Positions 19,440 to 28,599 of a stretch of 33,832 bases of DNA are shown here, piece after piece (positions within the stretch are counted from its first letter, which is position 1; every line of letters begins with the position of its first letter). The notes under the pieces were generated by a model. It was not told the DNA's origin, made no database searches, and saw only the letters and a list, made by a program, of their open reading frames with translations. Source of the stretch: Schoenoplectus triqueter. Its lineage: Eukaryota > Streptophyta > Magnoliopsida > Poales > Cyperaceae. Location of the stretch: assembly GCA_964058805.1 (NCBI GenBank), contig CAXKVV010001187.1:1-33832 (forward strand). Reading direction: 5' to 3'. The translations under genes and the position numbers were made by a program.

Positions 19440-20010
19440 CTCCGTGGAAAAATAATTATAATTGTTGTCTTGAATATAAATTTTTCAAAAATATTACCAT
19501 GGTTAAAAGTAACAAATAACTTTTCGCACATTCAAATGAGGTGCCTCTAATGGAGGATTTTCCAAACCGACAACAATAATTGCACAACTAGCTTATAGCT
19601 GAAAATTCTTGAATTAATGATTTTTTTCTTCAATAGCATACTATATTACGAGATAAAGAAATACTCATAGTTAAAATTGATTTCTTCTAATGTTTTGTTG
19701 TTCTGAATTTTTACTAATTGAATCATTGGAAAACAACATATATATTTAAAATCTAGGAAAGTTATACTAAAATTGATGACCGAAATTTTTGGATGCGTAA
19801 AAGAGTATTTGCTAACTCATATATATCTTGGATATATGGCCTTTGAACGATGATCTATATGAAAAATTAAAGAAAAAACTCATGCCAATTTGATGGCCCT
19901 TGCCCAGTAGTTTATTCATGAAAAGTCAGTGTTCTTTTGTGTTAATGAAATAAATTTTTGTTACTTTTTGCATTTTTTTTAGTAGTTGTTAATATAGGAC
20001 ATCACAACAA
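19440..20010. repeat. Dispersed segment S3 (copy 3 of 3), with empty hAT site
   Basis: It aligns with S1 and S2. At 19991-20010 it reads AATATA-GGACATCA-CAACAA, where S1 carries the hAT-type MITE 10828-11256 between two copies of the corresponding octamer. S3 therefore shows the site before insertion and confirms the boundaries of that element. Confidence 0.65.
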
Positions 20011-20095
20011 TTAAAACGTTTGCTACTTTTTAATTTCTTTGTACTAGGCTCGGTGTCTAGTAATTATATTAAACAAATAGAAGTTTTTACAATCA

Positions 20096-20457
20096 CTGTT
20101 GCTACAGAGGTGTTGTGTGTTTTGCGCTCTATTGTTAATTTGAAGTCAGAAATAATCGATCCGAACCGTTCAATCTAATCCTCATATAAAAATCTATTAG
20201 TAAACCAAATTTTATATTTTTTAGAATTTTTTGCTATTTTTTCTGATGAGGAGAAAATGACTTGATCTGAGAATTCTGGTTCATCCAAAAATGACGGTTT
20301 CCCCCTATAAAAAAAATAGCAAATAAATTTTAAAAAATATAAAATTTGGCTTACTAATAGATTTTGATATAAAGTTTGGATCGATCATTCCTGGCTTAAA
20401 ATTAAAAATAGAGCGCAAAGCACACAATGTTTTTGTGATTTGCAAAGCACCATAGCC
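20096..20457. mobile_element. Foldback MITE family B, copy B4
   Basis: The right end CAAAGCACCATAGCC is intact and runs into TA repeats. The left end has lost about 20 bases (GCTACAGAGGTGTTGTGTG). The arms share ACCAAATTTTATATTTTTTA and GAGCGCAAAGCACACAATG blocks. The centre is the B3 centre in reverse orientation, so B3 and B4 are inverted relative to each other. Confidence 0.8.

Positions 20458-20512
<55 letters not shown>
20458..20512. repeat. (TA)n microsatellite between B4 and A2
   Basis: About 55 bases of TA with one C interruption at 20476. It separates foldback B4 from foldback A2, mirroring the A1-(TA)27-B1 arrangement. Confidence 0.93.
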
Positions 20513-20516
<4 letters not shown>

Positions 20517-20921
20517 TAGACTATCATGAAAACGTTTGTATTTCGGCTGATATGCAAATGGATCAAAGACTATATTTTAAAATTTAAAAATTTTAATTTA
20601 TGATTTTCATTAAATTCTTCATATGAAAATCTTGTGGAATACAAAAATTTGGAGTGTTTTGAGTATTTGAAGTCATTCTTTTCAATTTTTAAAAAAACAA
20701 CACAAACATTGAATATTTATTATTATTTTTAGAGCTATTTTTTTTTAATTCAAAAGAATGAATTAAAAAAACTCAAAACACTCTAAATTTGTATATCCCA
20801 TAAAGTTTTTATATGAATAATTTAATGAAAACCATAAATTAAAATTTTTGTGATTTTAAAATATAGTTTTTGATCTGTTTGCATATCGGCTGAAATGAAA
20901 ATGTTTTCACAATAGTCTACG
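20517..20921. mobile_element. Foldback MITE family A, copy A2
   Basis: The left end ATAGACTATCATGAAAACG and the reverse-complemented right end TAGACTATTGTGAAAACA match A1. Arms share TTAAATTCTTCATATGAAAA and CAAAACACTC blocks around an AT-rich centre. The outer (right) side abuts a half B element rather than TA repeats. Confidence 0.8.
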
Positions 20922-20924
20922 ATT

Positions 20925-21056
20925 AGTCGTGAAGTACAAAATATATTTTTTTATTTCACATCATATCTCTCATTTTTAAATTCAAAAAACTGATCCAGCA
21001 GTTCATTGTGATCTTCATATTAAAATATGTTTGGAGATTAAATTTTATATTTCGTT
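20925..21056. mobile_element. Half foldback B element (solo arm)
   Basis: It resembles one arm of B2: CACATCATATCTCTCATTTT, GATCTTCATATTAAAATAT and GGAGATTAAATTTTATATTT. No second arm follows, so this is a remnant. Confidence 0.55.
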
Positions 21057-21439
21057 TATTTCATTTGGTGACTTAAAAATCGAGCTGTTGTTCGTTTCAT
21101 TATAGTAAGGGACTGAGCGAGATAAATTAGGGATGGTTTGGTAGTGAATGACGCTCTCTTCTATAGAGCGGACTCTCTTCTATAGAGCACTAGTTGATGT
21201 CAGTTCTTTCTGAAAAGAATTTTCCCCGCAAAGTTATTCGTGTGATATGGGAGTTTGAACCCGAACCTATTATATTATAATATCTCAAAAAATTTCATTT
21301 TGGATTTATCCTTGATTTAAAATCAACATGACATTCAAGTAGTGTATTTTTATAAATCTAGTTCAGTTTCTTTTTATACAAAATTATTATATGATTAAAT
21401 CAATTTCGATATTTAAAACTAAAAATTTTACGTACTTAT
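21057..21439. other. Intergenic DNA
   Basis: No gene recognised. A short perfect duplication (CTCTCTTCTATAGAGC-type, about 21151-21188) is the only structure seen. Confidence 0.4.
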
Positions 21440-21931
21440 ATGTTGCTACTATATTTGTTATAAAAATAAATTTTTAATGGTTTTAAGTCTAATCCTAGAT
21501 ATTTATAATATCTCGGTGATGGACCTAAAACCGCACTATGTGACGTGTCACTCGCGTTTTCACGGTGGTTATGGGGCCCAGATTTGGAGCTAGATGACAG
21601 ACTATGAGGATCTATTTTAGGAGATGTCCATGATTGTAGTGCCACCGTTTATTTTATTTTATTTTATCCATTTGAGCTGTTAGGTAGTTATATTTGATTT
21701 TTGGATGTCCTTTCGACACCATATCGTTTTGTATTACTTATTATTTTTACTTCCGTAAAACTCTAATATTTGTATATTTTTATTTATTTGACATGTATAA
21801 ATGGACTATTATTTTTTTATTGTGATAAATGAATGAATTGTGTATTTTTAAGTTTTACGTTTACGCATGTCTTCGCGTACACATGGGGGTTGTCATCCTG
21901 AGTAATATTCTAATTATTTTGGGATGTGACA
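21440..21931 (+). repeat. 5' LTR (3' part) of a gypsy-type element
   Basis: It ends GGGATGTGACA at 21931, seven bases before a perfect initiator-Met primer-binding site. The same ending style closes the LTR-like insertion at 4339. The left boundary is uncertain. The 69-codon minus-strand ORF inside it is a shadow. Confidence 0.6.
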
Positions 21932-21938
21932 GTTAAAA

Positions 21939-21954
21939 TGGTATCAGAGCTTGG
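21939..21954 (+). other. Primer-binding site TGGTATCAGAGCTTGG
   Basis: TGGTATCAGAGC is a perfect match to the complement of the initiator Met tRNA 3' end, correctly placed after the LTR end. It fixes the element's orientation as +. Confidence 0.85.
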
Positions 21955-22636
21955 TTGTATAATATTTGAGCATGTCTAAAATATTACTTTAATAATAATA
22001 AAATATACAAATCATTCAATTATATCGATAAATTAGGTCTAAGAGAGGGTAAGTCTAGATCATATAGATAATCAAAAGCATTTCTCGTCTCTTATTCTAC
22101 TCTAGATGTGACAACAAGATGGCCTCAACATCCGAGAGGTTGAGCCCCACATACGGAGAGATGCAAAGTACCGTTAGAAGTCACTTCGTAACCTCAGATG
22201 AGACTTTACACTATAAAATAGTAAAAATAATAATAATAGATCTTAATTAAATCCAAAATAATTCACAGTCAAGTGAAATCGATATTATAAAGATTATATT
22301 AGATAAAATAATACTAATAGTAAATAATATTATTGAAACTAATTAGTGTATACAAAAAGCAACCGACAAATGAACAATATATCAATTCGGGCAATTAAAA
22401 TAAAAATCAAAATTTGATACTTGATTAACATTTAATCAAAAATAGATAAACTCTAATGTGATGTTAACATAAATTAATTAAGCAAGATAAATTAGTTAGA
22501 TTAAAGTAGGCACTCAATCAAATATACTAATAAATGGCATTGGAAACAAAATATGATTAATTATGCTAGAATAAAATATAATATCTCCCATCTAAATTTT
22601 TCGCTTCGTGGACGAAACTTCTCTTAAGGGGTTGGA
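21955..22636 (+). mobile_element. Gutted internal region of the gypsy element
   Basis: Only about 680 bases lie between the primer-binding site and the polypurine tract, against several kilobases in an intact element, so nearly all of gag-pol is gone. A 43-codon frame from ATG 22119 (MASTSERLSPTYGEMQS) could be a gag leader remnant. The end carries TTCGTGGACGAA (about 22605-22616), a conserved tail of plant chromovirus-type pol, then the purine tract TTAAGGGGTTGGA (22624-22636). Confidence 0.65.
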
Positions 22637-23118
22637 TGTGAAGCCCCACAAAAATTTATAAAAATAAAATAAAGAAAATACTTTATAAATAAAACAACAT
22701 ATAAAAACTGCACCATAATATAAATTTCATAAAATTTATTTAATATATAAGAGCAAAACTTAAATATCAAATTAAAATTTATAAAAATAAGAATAATTTA
22801 AATCCTAATTAAGTAGACAAAATGAGCAATTAGATCAATTGATCGAATAATTTGATGAAAAAGTGAACAATAATAATAAATTAATATAATGGTGATGATT
22901 GTTAATTAATTAAATGCACATTGAATTAATAAAACATAGATTTTTAGGTTTAAATTAAAACAATGAAATTATTAATCATGACAAATAAAATGAAGACATT
23001 ATTATGAGAGAGAATGAATTGAGCAATTTAAAATATCTGAGAACTCGATTTTTCGTGTAATTTTCCATACAACCGTGATCATAGAAGATCGAGTCAAATC
23101 TCTATTTTTCTTCTTTCC
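22637..23118 (+). repeat. 3' LTR start of the gypsy element, truncated
   Basis: TGTGAAGCCCCACAAAAATT begins directly after the purine tract and resembles TGTAACACCCC-type gypsy LTR starts. It runs into AT-rich DNA without the GGGATGTGACA end of the 5' LTR, so it appears truncated or extended beyond recognition before the GGACC element at 23127. Confidence 0.55.
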
Positions 23119-23126
23119 ATCCCAAG

Positions 23127-24665
23127 TAGAGTATTGAAAAAACCCGTCCGGTCCAACCCGTCCCGGACCGGACCGTGACCGTGGACCGGACCGGACCGGA
23201 CCGTCCCCGGACCGTGGACCGGACCGTGTCTTGCCTTGGTCCGGTCCAACGGTGGGCCGGTTCACGTTAAACCCGAAAATGGACCGTGCCGACCCGTCCC
23301 GTGCGGACCCATGGACCGGACCGGACCGGACCGTGGACCGTGCGGGACCGTGGACCGGACCGGACCGTCCCGGACCGTGGACCGGACCGGACCCCCCCCC
23401 CCCCACATTATCAATCTATATGCTCAAAAATATATCTTCAATGATTTTTTTTTTTCTGATTTTAATATATTTCTAAAATTCATTTCAAATTAAATTGTGA
23501 AGGTTGAATAACCAGTTTCATGTGATCCCTACCATACATATACAGGAAGGTGATAGTTAGTTTTAGTACTCTCGGTGTATCTCCTCCTAAAATTATAATA
23601 CATCCTACTTCAGAAAATTTTAATAACTCATAATCTAAAAGTAAATGTAAACAACTTTAACATATGAAATCTTCTTGCAAATAATTAAACACACAATTAC
23701 AGATTACAGAATGCCGTACCTCTTAAATACACAATTAAATATAATTTTTTTGTTGACCAAGAAATGCCAAACCATATGAATTCTTATTGCTGACTGAAAG
23801 AATATAAGATTTAAACACGAATAATTGAATATGCATGCAACAGTTGCATCATGCATGTCTAAATGAAGATCGTAAGTAGTCCGCCAAAAAAGAAGGAATT
23901 CATGAAAAAAAAATATTAGATAGGTGAACTTTAATTGAATTGTTTGTTTGTTAAATTACTAAATAGATAATCATATAATCTAAAAACTATGCAAAACTTA
24001 ACATATACAACCTTCTGCCTTCATAGAATAGAGAATAACATATTTTGTTTTGATTCAAAGGATTAATATACCAATTATCATACAAGTTCATCTGTTCCAT
24101 AAATATTTATTCACCAAAAGGAGGAGGGTAACTTAAAATATTATCCAAATTTTATTTTATAATTTTTGATATTTTATAATTTTTTTGTATTATTTGATTT
24201 TTAAATTATTCAAAAATACATAATTAATTTGATGAAAATGATTATTTAAAAATTAATAAATTTATTTTTCAACTTTTATTATTTTTTTTATAATTTTATA
24301 ATTTTCTGAAATTTTATTTTTTATAATTTTTTTAATTTTTTAGTACTATTAAATTGTTAAACAATTAAAAATAATAATTCGAATTAGTTAAAAATTATTA
24401 TTAAAAAATATGATAAATTATTATTTTTTTCAATTTATAAAAAAAAAAATTTGGACCGGACCGGACCGTGGACCGGACCGGACCGTCCCGTGGGGGTCCG
24501 GCCCCCGGGGGCCAACGGTGGGACGGGTTCGGTTTTTTCCAATTTGGACCGTCTTGGACCGGACCGTTTGGACCGTGCGGGACCGTGGACCGTGGACCGT
24601 GCGGGACCGTGGACCGTCCGGGTCCGGACCGGACCGGCCCGGACCGGACCGTCTTCAATCCACTA
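23127..24665. mobile_element. 1539-bp hAT-type non-autonomous element with GGACC arrays at both ends
   Basis: Left end TAGAGTATTGAAAAAACCCG; right end, reverse-complemented, TAGTGGATTGAAGACGGTCC. A perfect 8-bp direct repeat ATCCCAAG flanks it (23119-23126, 24666-24673). The left array (about 23140-23404) and right array (about 24452-24655) are dense GGACCGGACC/GGACCGTGGACC repeats, extremely GC- and CpG-rich; the ~1 kb between is AT-rich. A CCAACGGTGGG block lies in both arrays. The core near 24130-24450 matches the core of the small copy at 17468-18029, while 23405-24120 is extra and of unknown origin. All ORFs here (repeats of GP, DRT, VRS) arise because the repeat lacks stops. A 13-base poly-C closes the left array. 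Confidence 0.9.
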
Positions 24666-24673
24666 ATCCCAAG

Positions 24674-24956
24674 TAACCAAACCTTGACTTTTTTTTCTCT
24701 CTCCCTTTTCTCTCTCGTGACTGTACTGTCACCGTTTTTTCTTCCCTGTTGACATCCCAGTGAGATCCCACTCACTTAACCCCTTCTCTCTTTTTGTTTT
24801 GTTTTTCGACTTTCCATGGCAGCACCTCATTTCTCCGTTTTCATTTTTTTTTTACAACCTAATCCCTCTGTTAACTCCCGCTGAGAGAGAGAGAAAGTTG
24901 AAGACCTCACCCCTTAAAATCGCACTCTCAATCTTCTTCTCTCGATTGTGCCTCAA
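24674..24956 (+). promoter_or_regulatory. CT-rich promoter/5' leader with a 22-codon uORF
   Basis: The region right of the hAT element is rich in CTCTCTC and TTTTTC stretches, like plant core-promoter Y-patches and 5' UTRs. An upstream ORF runs from ATG 24816 to TGA 24884 (22 codons, MAAPHFSVFIF start) and could dampen translation of the ATG at 24957. No TATA box is obvious. Confidence 0.35.
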
Positions 24957-25039
24957 ATGGCTTCGACTCACACTGCTGTACCGACGACATTACTCGATCC
25001 ATTCCTCGCGTCTTCTCTTGCCGCCTCACATTACTCTTG
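24957..25039 (+). CDS. Putative first exon of an unidentified, possibly truncated gene
   Basis: ATG in good plant context (TCAAATGGCT) opens a frame rich in small residues, MASTHTAVPTTLLDPFLASS and on, up to a plausible donor at 25040 (TTG|GTAACC); the frame stops at 25041-25043 without splicing. The T-rich, TTG-rich DNA downstream looks like a plant first intron on the + strand. I found no second exon before recognisable repeat DNA begins near 26200, so the gene may be cut off, have a very long intron, or be false. Protein not recognised. An Ala/Ser/Thr-rich N-terminus fits many leaders, including plastid transit peptides. Confidence 0.35.
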
Positions 25040-26179
25040 GTAACCTCTTTCCTTTTTTCTGTTCTTTTGGCCATGTGGGCCATGTACCGGCTGAGCTGTG
25101 TTATCTCCGTGTTGCTTGCCTTCATGCAAATTTCACTGGTAATCACCCTGGCCGAAAATCCCCTTTATGTTATTTGAAATGTTGTGATTGGTTGATTTCT
25201 TATGAATAGTTTGATACTGGTAAAGGTGGCTTGATGTTGGTACTTAGTGTTTAACCTTATTCTAGTTGATGGTTCTAGCTTAGTTTATCAATTGTACCTC
25301 TTTTCTGTAAGCTGACTTGTTACTGGTTATTCTAATCACTCTAGAAATTTAGTTGTTGTTCATATTTTCTGTTATCGATTGCCCTGAAAATTGTCTGACA
25401 TTATGTAAGTAAGTTGGTTCTTGTCCCTTTATTTCATTGTGCAAATTATTCCACGAAAATAGCTTCTTTCCCTATTGTTCTTACTGTTGCTTATGCCTTG
25501 TACTGACCTGGTACACTGGTATCATTGATACCAATGAGGCGGAGACAGGGGCCGGTTCCCTATTTTGTCCTAAGATTTGGGAAATTCTGATTTGTGCATT
25601 GAAAATTTTATGGGGTTCTGACACTTGTTGATATGTAGTCTTGTTCTTGGTGCTTAGTTGTTGTTAGTGACATGTTTTCGCTAGTATTGATCTTCCCTGG
25701 TGCTGTTGCTTGAAATTGTAGAAGCTCTATGTCCTACTTGTGCAAATTCATTTGTGCTAATTTGTGCATTGAAAATTTTGTGGGGTTCTGACACTTGTTG
25801 ATATGTAGTTTTGCTCTTGGTGCTTAGTTGTTGTTAGTGACATGTTTCGCTAGTATTGATCTTCCCTGGTGCTGTTGTTTGAAATTATAGAAGCTCTGTC
25901 CTACTTGTGCAAATTCATTTGTGCTGATTGTGCTTGGTTTCGATAGGTGTTGCCCTTGTTGTGACCCTACTCTTGTTATCTTGTCGCCTGGCTATATAAC
26001 CTTGTTGATGTATCATTTGAGCTTTGAATTGGTGTACCAGCTGAACTTTGAATTGATTCGTTGTAGTAACAGGCATAATAACCTTGTGATAATTGGGTAG
26101 TGCAACCTTGACTCTTGGTTCCCTGACATGATTCTAGATTATTCTATGACGTAATTAATTTTATGATTGAACCCTTAGC
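25040..26179 (+). other. T-rich intron-like region with a 170-bp tandem duplication
   Basis: TTG- and T-rich like a plant intron transcribed rightward. Two ~170-base units (about 25590-25759 and 25760-25928) repeat almost exactly, both holding TTTGTGCATTGAAAATTTT, TTGATATGTAGT and GATCTTCCCTGGTGCTGTTG. The 64- and 149-codon ORFs here are chance reads through T-rich DNA. The style also resembles the CT/TG-rich tract at 3790-3999, so a transposon origin is not excluded. Confidence 0.5.
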
Positions 26180-26660
26180 CGGCCTTAAGATTCCAATTGA
26201 GTCTTGAAATTAATTGAAGATGAAAGTCAATATGAAAGTCAATATGCCCATTGAAATTAATTGAAGATGAAATACGAGAGATGATTATATGATCCGCCTC
26301 AATAATGAAAAATCTGAACAGATATAATAATTTCGGAGGCAGTCTATGATCTCAAACACTAAAATACCAACATAGTTAGTAAAATAGAAAGGTTAAATTA
26401 AATTAATTTAATTGAGTTTCGTTTATTTCTTTCACATCTATTTAATTTTTAGATATCACAATCTCTAATTTAAAAAATAATACTAGTATACAAAATAAAA
26501 CATAATTAAAGAATATGATATAAATAATTTGGATTTATAAAACAATAATTAAAATATAATAAAATTTTACGTTAAAAGATATGTATTAATTAATTCCTCT
26601 AATTTTATATGATAAGAATAATAATAATGATAAATATTATAAAATATATATTAATTAATC
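26180..26660. other. AT-rich intergenic DNA
   Basis: A short direct duplication, TTGAAATTAATTGAAGATGA, occurs near 26206 and 26250. Otherwise A/T simple sequence without a recognised feature. Confidence 0.45.
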
Positions 26661-26745
26661 AATTTCTCTATTTTTAATACAATAACAACAACAAAGCCTT
26701 TAATCCCAAATAATTTGGGGTAGGCTAATTTCTCTATTTTTAATA
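26661..26745 (-). mobile_element. 47-bp SINE scrap in a perfect 19-bp target duplication
   Basis: The insert 26680-26726 contains AACAACAACAAAGCCTTTAA and CCCAAATAATTTGGGGTAGG, phrases widespread in plant SINE-type repeats. Read on the minus strand it ends in a TTG-rich tail, as TS-type SINEs of Solanaceae do. It is flanked on both sides by AATTTCTCTATTTTTAATA (26661-26679 and 26727-26745), a perfect 19-bp duplication of the length LINE machinery leaves. The short size suggests severe 5' truncation. Family naming is from memory. Confidence 0.8.
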
Positions 26746-27384
26746 ATATAAATAAAAATAATAACGATAATAATAAATACTACAAGTATATATTAATTAA
26801 TCTTCCTATTTTAATAAGAACAATGATTAATTATATAATATTATATATTAAATAGTTTTTCTATTTTAAAATAATTAATTATCCTAATTATAATTGAATT
26901 TAATTAAGGGATAATATTAAGATAACTTAATTAATCTCAATAAAGTTAAAATTAATAATATTAAATCAAAATAAATATAATCATAAAACACGAACTTAAA
27001 TAATAATAATTTTCATTCAGAGTCCTATATACCCTGACCTAACCAGACCAAGCGTAAATAGAACAGTCACGAATTTAATTATTTTTGGATTACGTAGGTT
27101 CTCAGAAGTATCTCGATGAGCCGACAATTGAGTACGCTCAAGATGTGACAACTGACGAGATTGTGGGCCCATCGGAGACCAAGCAGTCGGACGCTACCAG
27201 CCTTGTCGAAATATTTAGGTGCAGATTGTACTGAGATTTACGATTTCTTAGGATATGACTTTAAATTATATTTTATTTTCTTTTGATATTGAAACTTGTT
27301 CATATCATCTGCATTTCATTTTGGTCATTAATTAGATTAATGATTAAGTTTAATTAGCTATAGGATAGATTATCCTAGATAGAA
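26746..27384. other. AT-rich DNA, then a possible gypsy LTR fragment
   Basis: 26746-26995 is A/T simple sequence. The part near 27000-27240 is less AT-rich; TATCTCGATGAGCC and GTGGGCCCA recall phrases in the gypsy LTR at 21510-21570 (TATCTCGGTGATGG, GGGGCCCA), so it may be a diverged LTR fragment. No gene called. Confidence 0.3.
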
Positions 27385-27730
27385 TAATTTTCTCAAAATC
27401 TATATCATCTTGTTCTTTATACCCTTGAGCTATCAGCCTAGTTTTGTTTCGAACAACATTACCATTTTCATCTAATTTGTTCCTGAAAAACTTATTTTGT
27501 CCCTATGATCATTCGATCATTCGGTCTCGGTATAAGCTCTCATACCCTATTCCTTTCAAATTGAGCAAGTTCTTTTTACATAGTATAAATCCAATGAGGA
27601 TCAACATTAGCATCTTTAAAAGTTTTAGGCTCCACTTGTGACACAAACGCGCAGTGAGCAATCATTTGATTTAAATCAGACCTAGTCCTAACCCCTTCTT
27701 TAGGGTTTTCAATAACATTAGATAAGGGGT
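27385..27730 (-). pseudogene. Copia reverse transcriptase, N-terminal fragment
   Basis: Broken frames give the familiar start of copia RT: FKDANVDPHW, KELAQFER, then VIGTK and VFRNKLDENGNVVRNKTRL with IAQGYKEQDDIDFEK. There is at least one stop (after YTM) and frameshifts around the ERN/VW junction. Similarity ends near 27385, before the catalytic YVDD, so the enzyme cannot function. The 65-codon plus-strand ORF at 27444-27641 is its shadow. Confidence 0.8.
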
Positions 27731-28119
27731 GTGATGATACTTTCTTCATTTAAGGTATTTTCTTGCACGTTTTCCTCTTGTGCTACTAGATCAGATTGCT
27801 CGAGTGGCATATCGATCTCGACTAATCATTGGTTGATCCATTCATCATCCACCAGTGGTACTTCAATACTAATAATTTTAGTTTTTTTCTTGGTCTCTTT
27901 GTAGTACATTCATTGAACTCAACATTGACGAATTCTATTACAATCTGTGAGGTTGGAATGTAGATCCTATAGGCTTTACTTGTCATCGAGTACCATATAA
28001 ATATCCATTATGTAGATTTAGGGTCAAACTTTATATTTCTTGGAAATTCATTTAAAACGAAGCATTTTGATCTAAATACCCTAAAATATGATATATTTGG
28101 CTTATAACCCTTTTATAAT
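27731..28119 (-). pseudogene. Integrase C-terminus and IN-RT linker, decayed
   Basis: On the minus strand KCFVLN-like, KFDPKS-like and GYLYGTR-like phrases follow the integrase core, matching the C-terminal region of copia integrase. Stops are frequent. The linker to RT has lost most resemblance. Confidence 0.65.
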
Positions 28120-28597
28120 TTATAAGATATTTTCTTTAGCATTGGTTTTATACTTACTCGGTTTGCATGCAGTATTTACTGCCTCAGCCCAAAGATGCTT
28201 AGGCAAGAGATATTTGTGTAACATGGTTCGAACAAGCTCTTGAAGGGTACTATTTTTTTTAACTACCGCCATTTTATTGAGGAGTGCTGGGTGCTGAAAA
28301 TTCATGTCTATGTCCCATTTTAGAATAAAATGTGTCAAATTTTATATTTTCAAACTCCCGCCCATGGTCACTTCTAATTTTGTTAATTTTCACCTCTTTC
28401 TCATTTTCAACACGAGTATAAAAGATGATGAAGTTATCAAATGCCTCTTCCTTAGTTTCAAAAAAAATAACCCAAGTAAAGTGACTATAGTCATCTACAA
28501 TCACATATACATATTTTTTTCTAGTAAAACTTGGTATACTGATAGTTCCAAACGTATTCATATGAATCAGTTGGAGTGGCTTGTCAGTTAATATCAC
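28120..28597 (-). pseudogene. Copia integrase catalytic core, broken
   Basis: The 107-codon frame 28274-28597 holds KPLQLIHMNTFGTISIPS, YVIVDDYSHFTWVIFF, KIRSDHGREFEN and HEFSAPSTPQ, clear rve-core motifs. The first metal-binding Asp is replaced by Asn (residue 14; copia elements normally have HMD). The second Asp is present (residue 77). The frame then shifts; the overlapping frame 28120-28338 continues with NSTLQELVRTMLHKYLLPKHLWAEAVNTAC, and the catalytic Glu expected near the NGVVER motif is missing at the shift. Two of three catalytic residues are therefore gone. The 95-codon plus-strand ORF is a shadow. Confidence 0.88.
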
Positions 28598-28599
28598 AT

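Noticed and set aside
23002..23493. Several overlapping ORFs rich in GP, RS and DRT on both strands
   Set aside because: They are translations of the GGACC repeat array, which lacks stop codons in several frames; composition is purely repetitive.
24401..24775. ORFs of 71-124 codons on both strands
   Set aside because: Again the GGACC array of the hAT-type element read in different frames, running on into AT- and CT-rich flanks.
24760..25209. 149-codon plus-strand ORF
   Set aside because: It reads through the CT/T-rich leader and past the likely splice donor; Leu/Phe/Ser-rich composition reflects pyrimidine-rich DNA.
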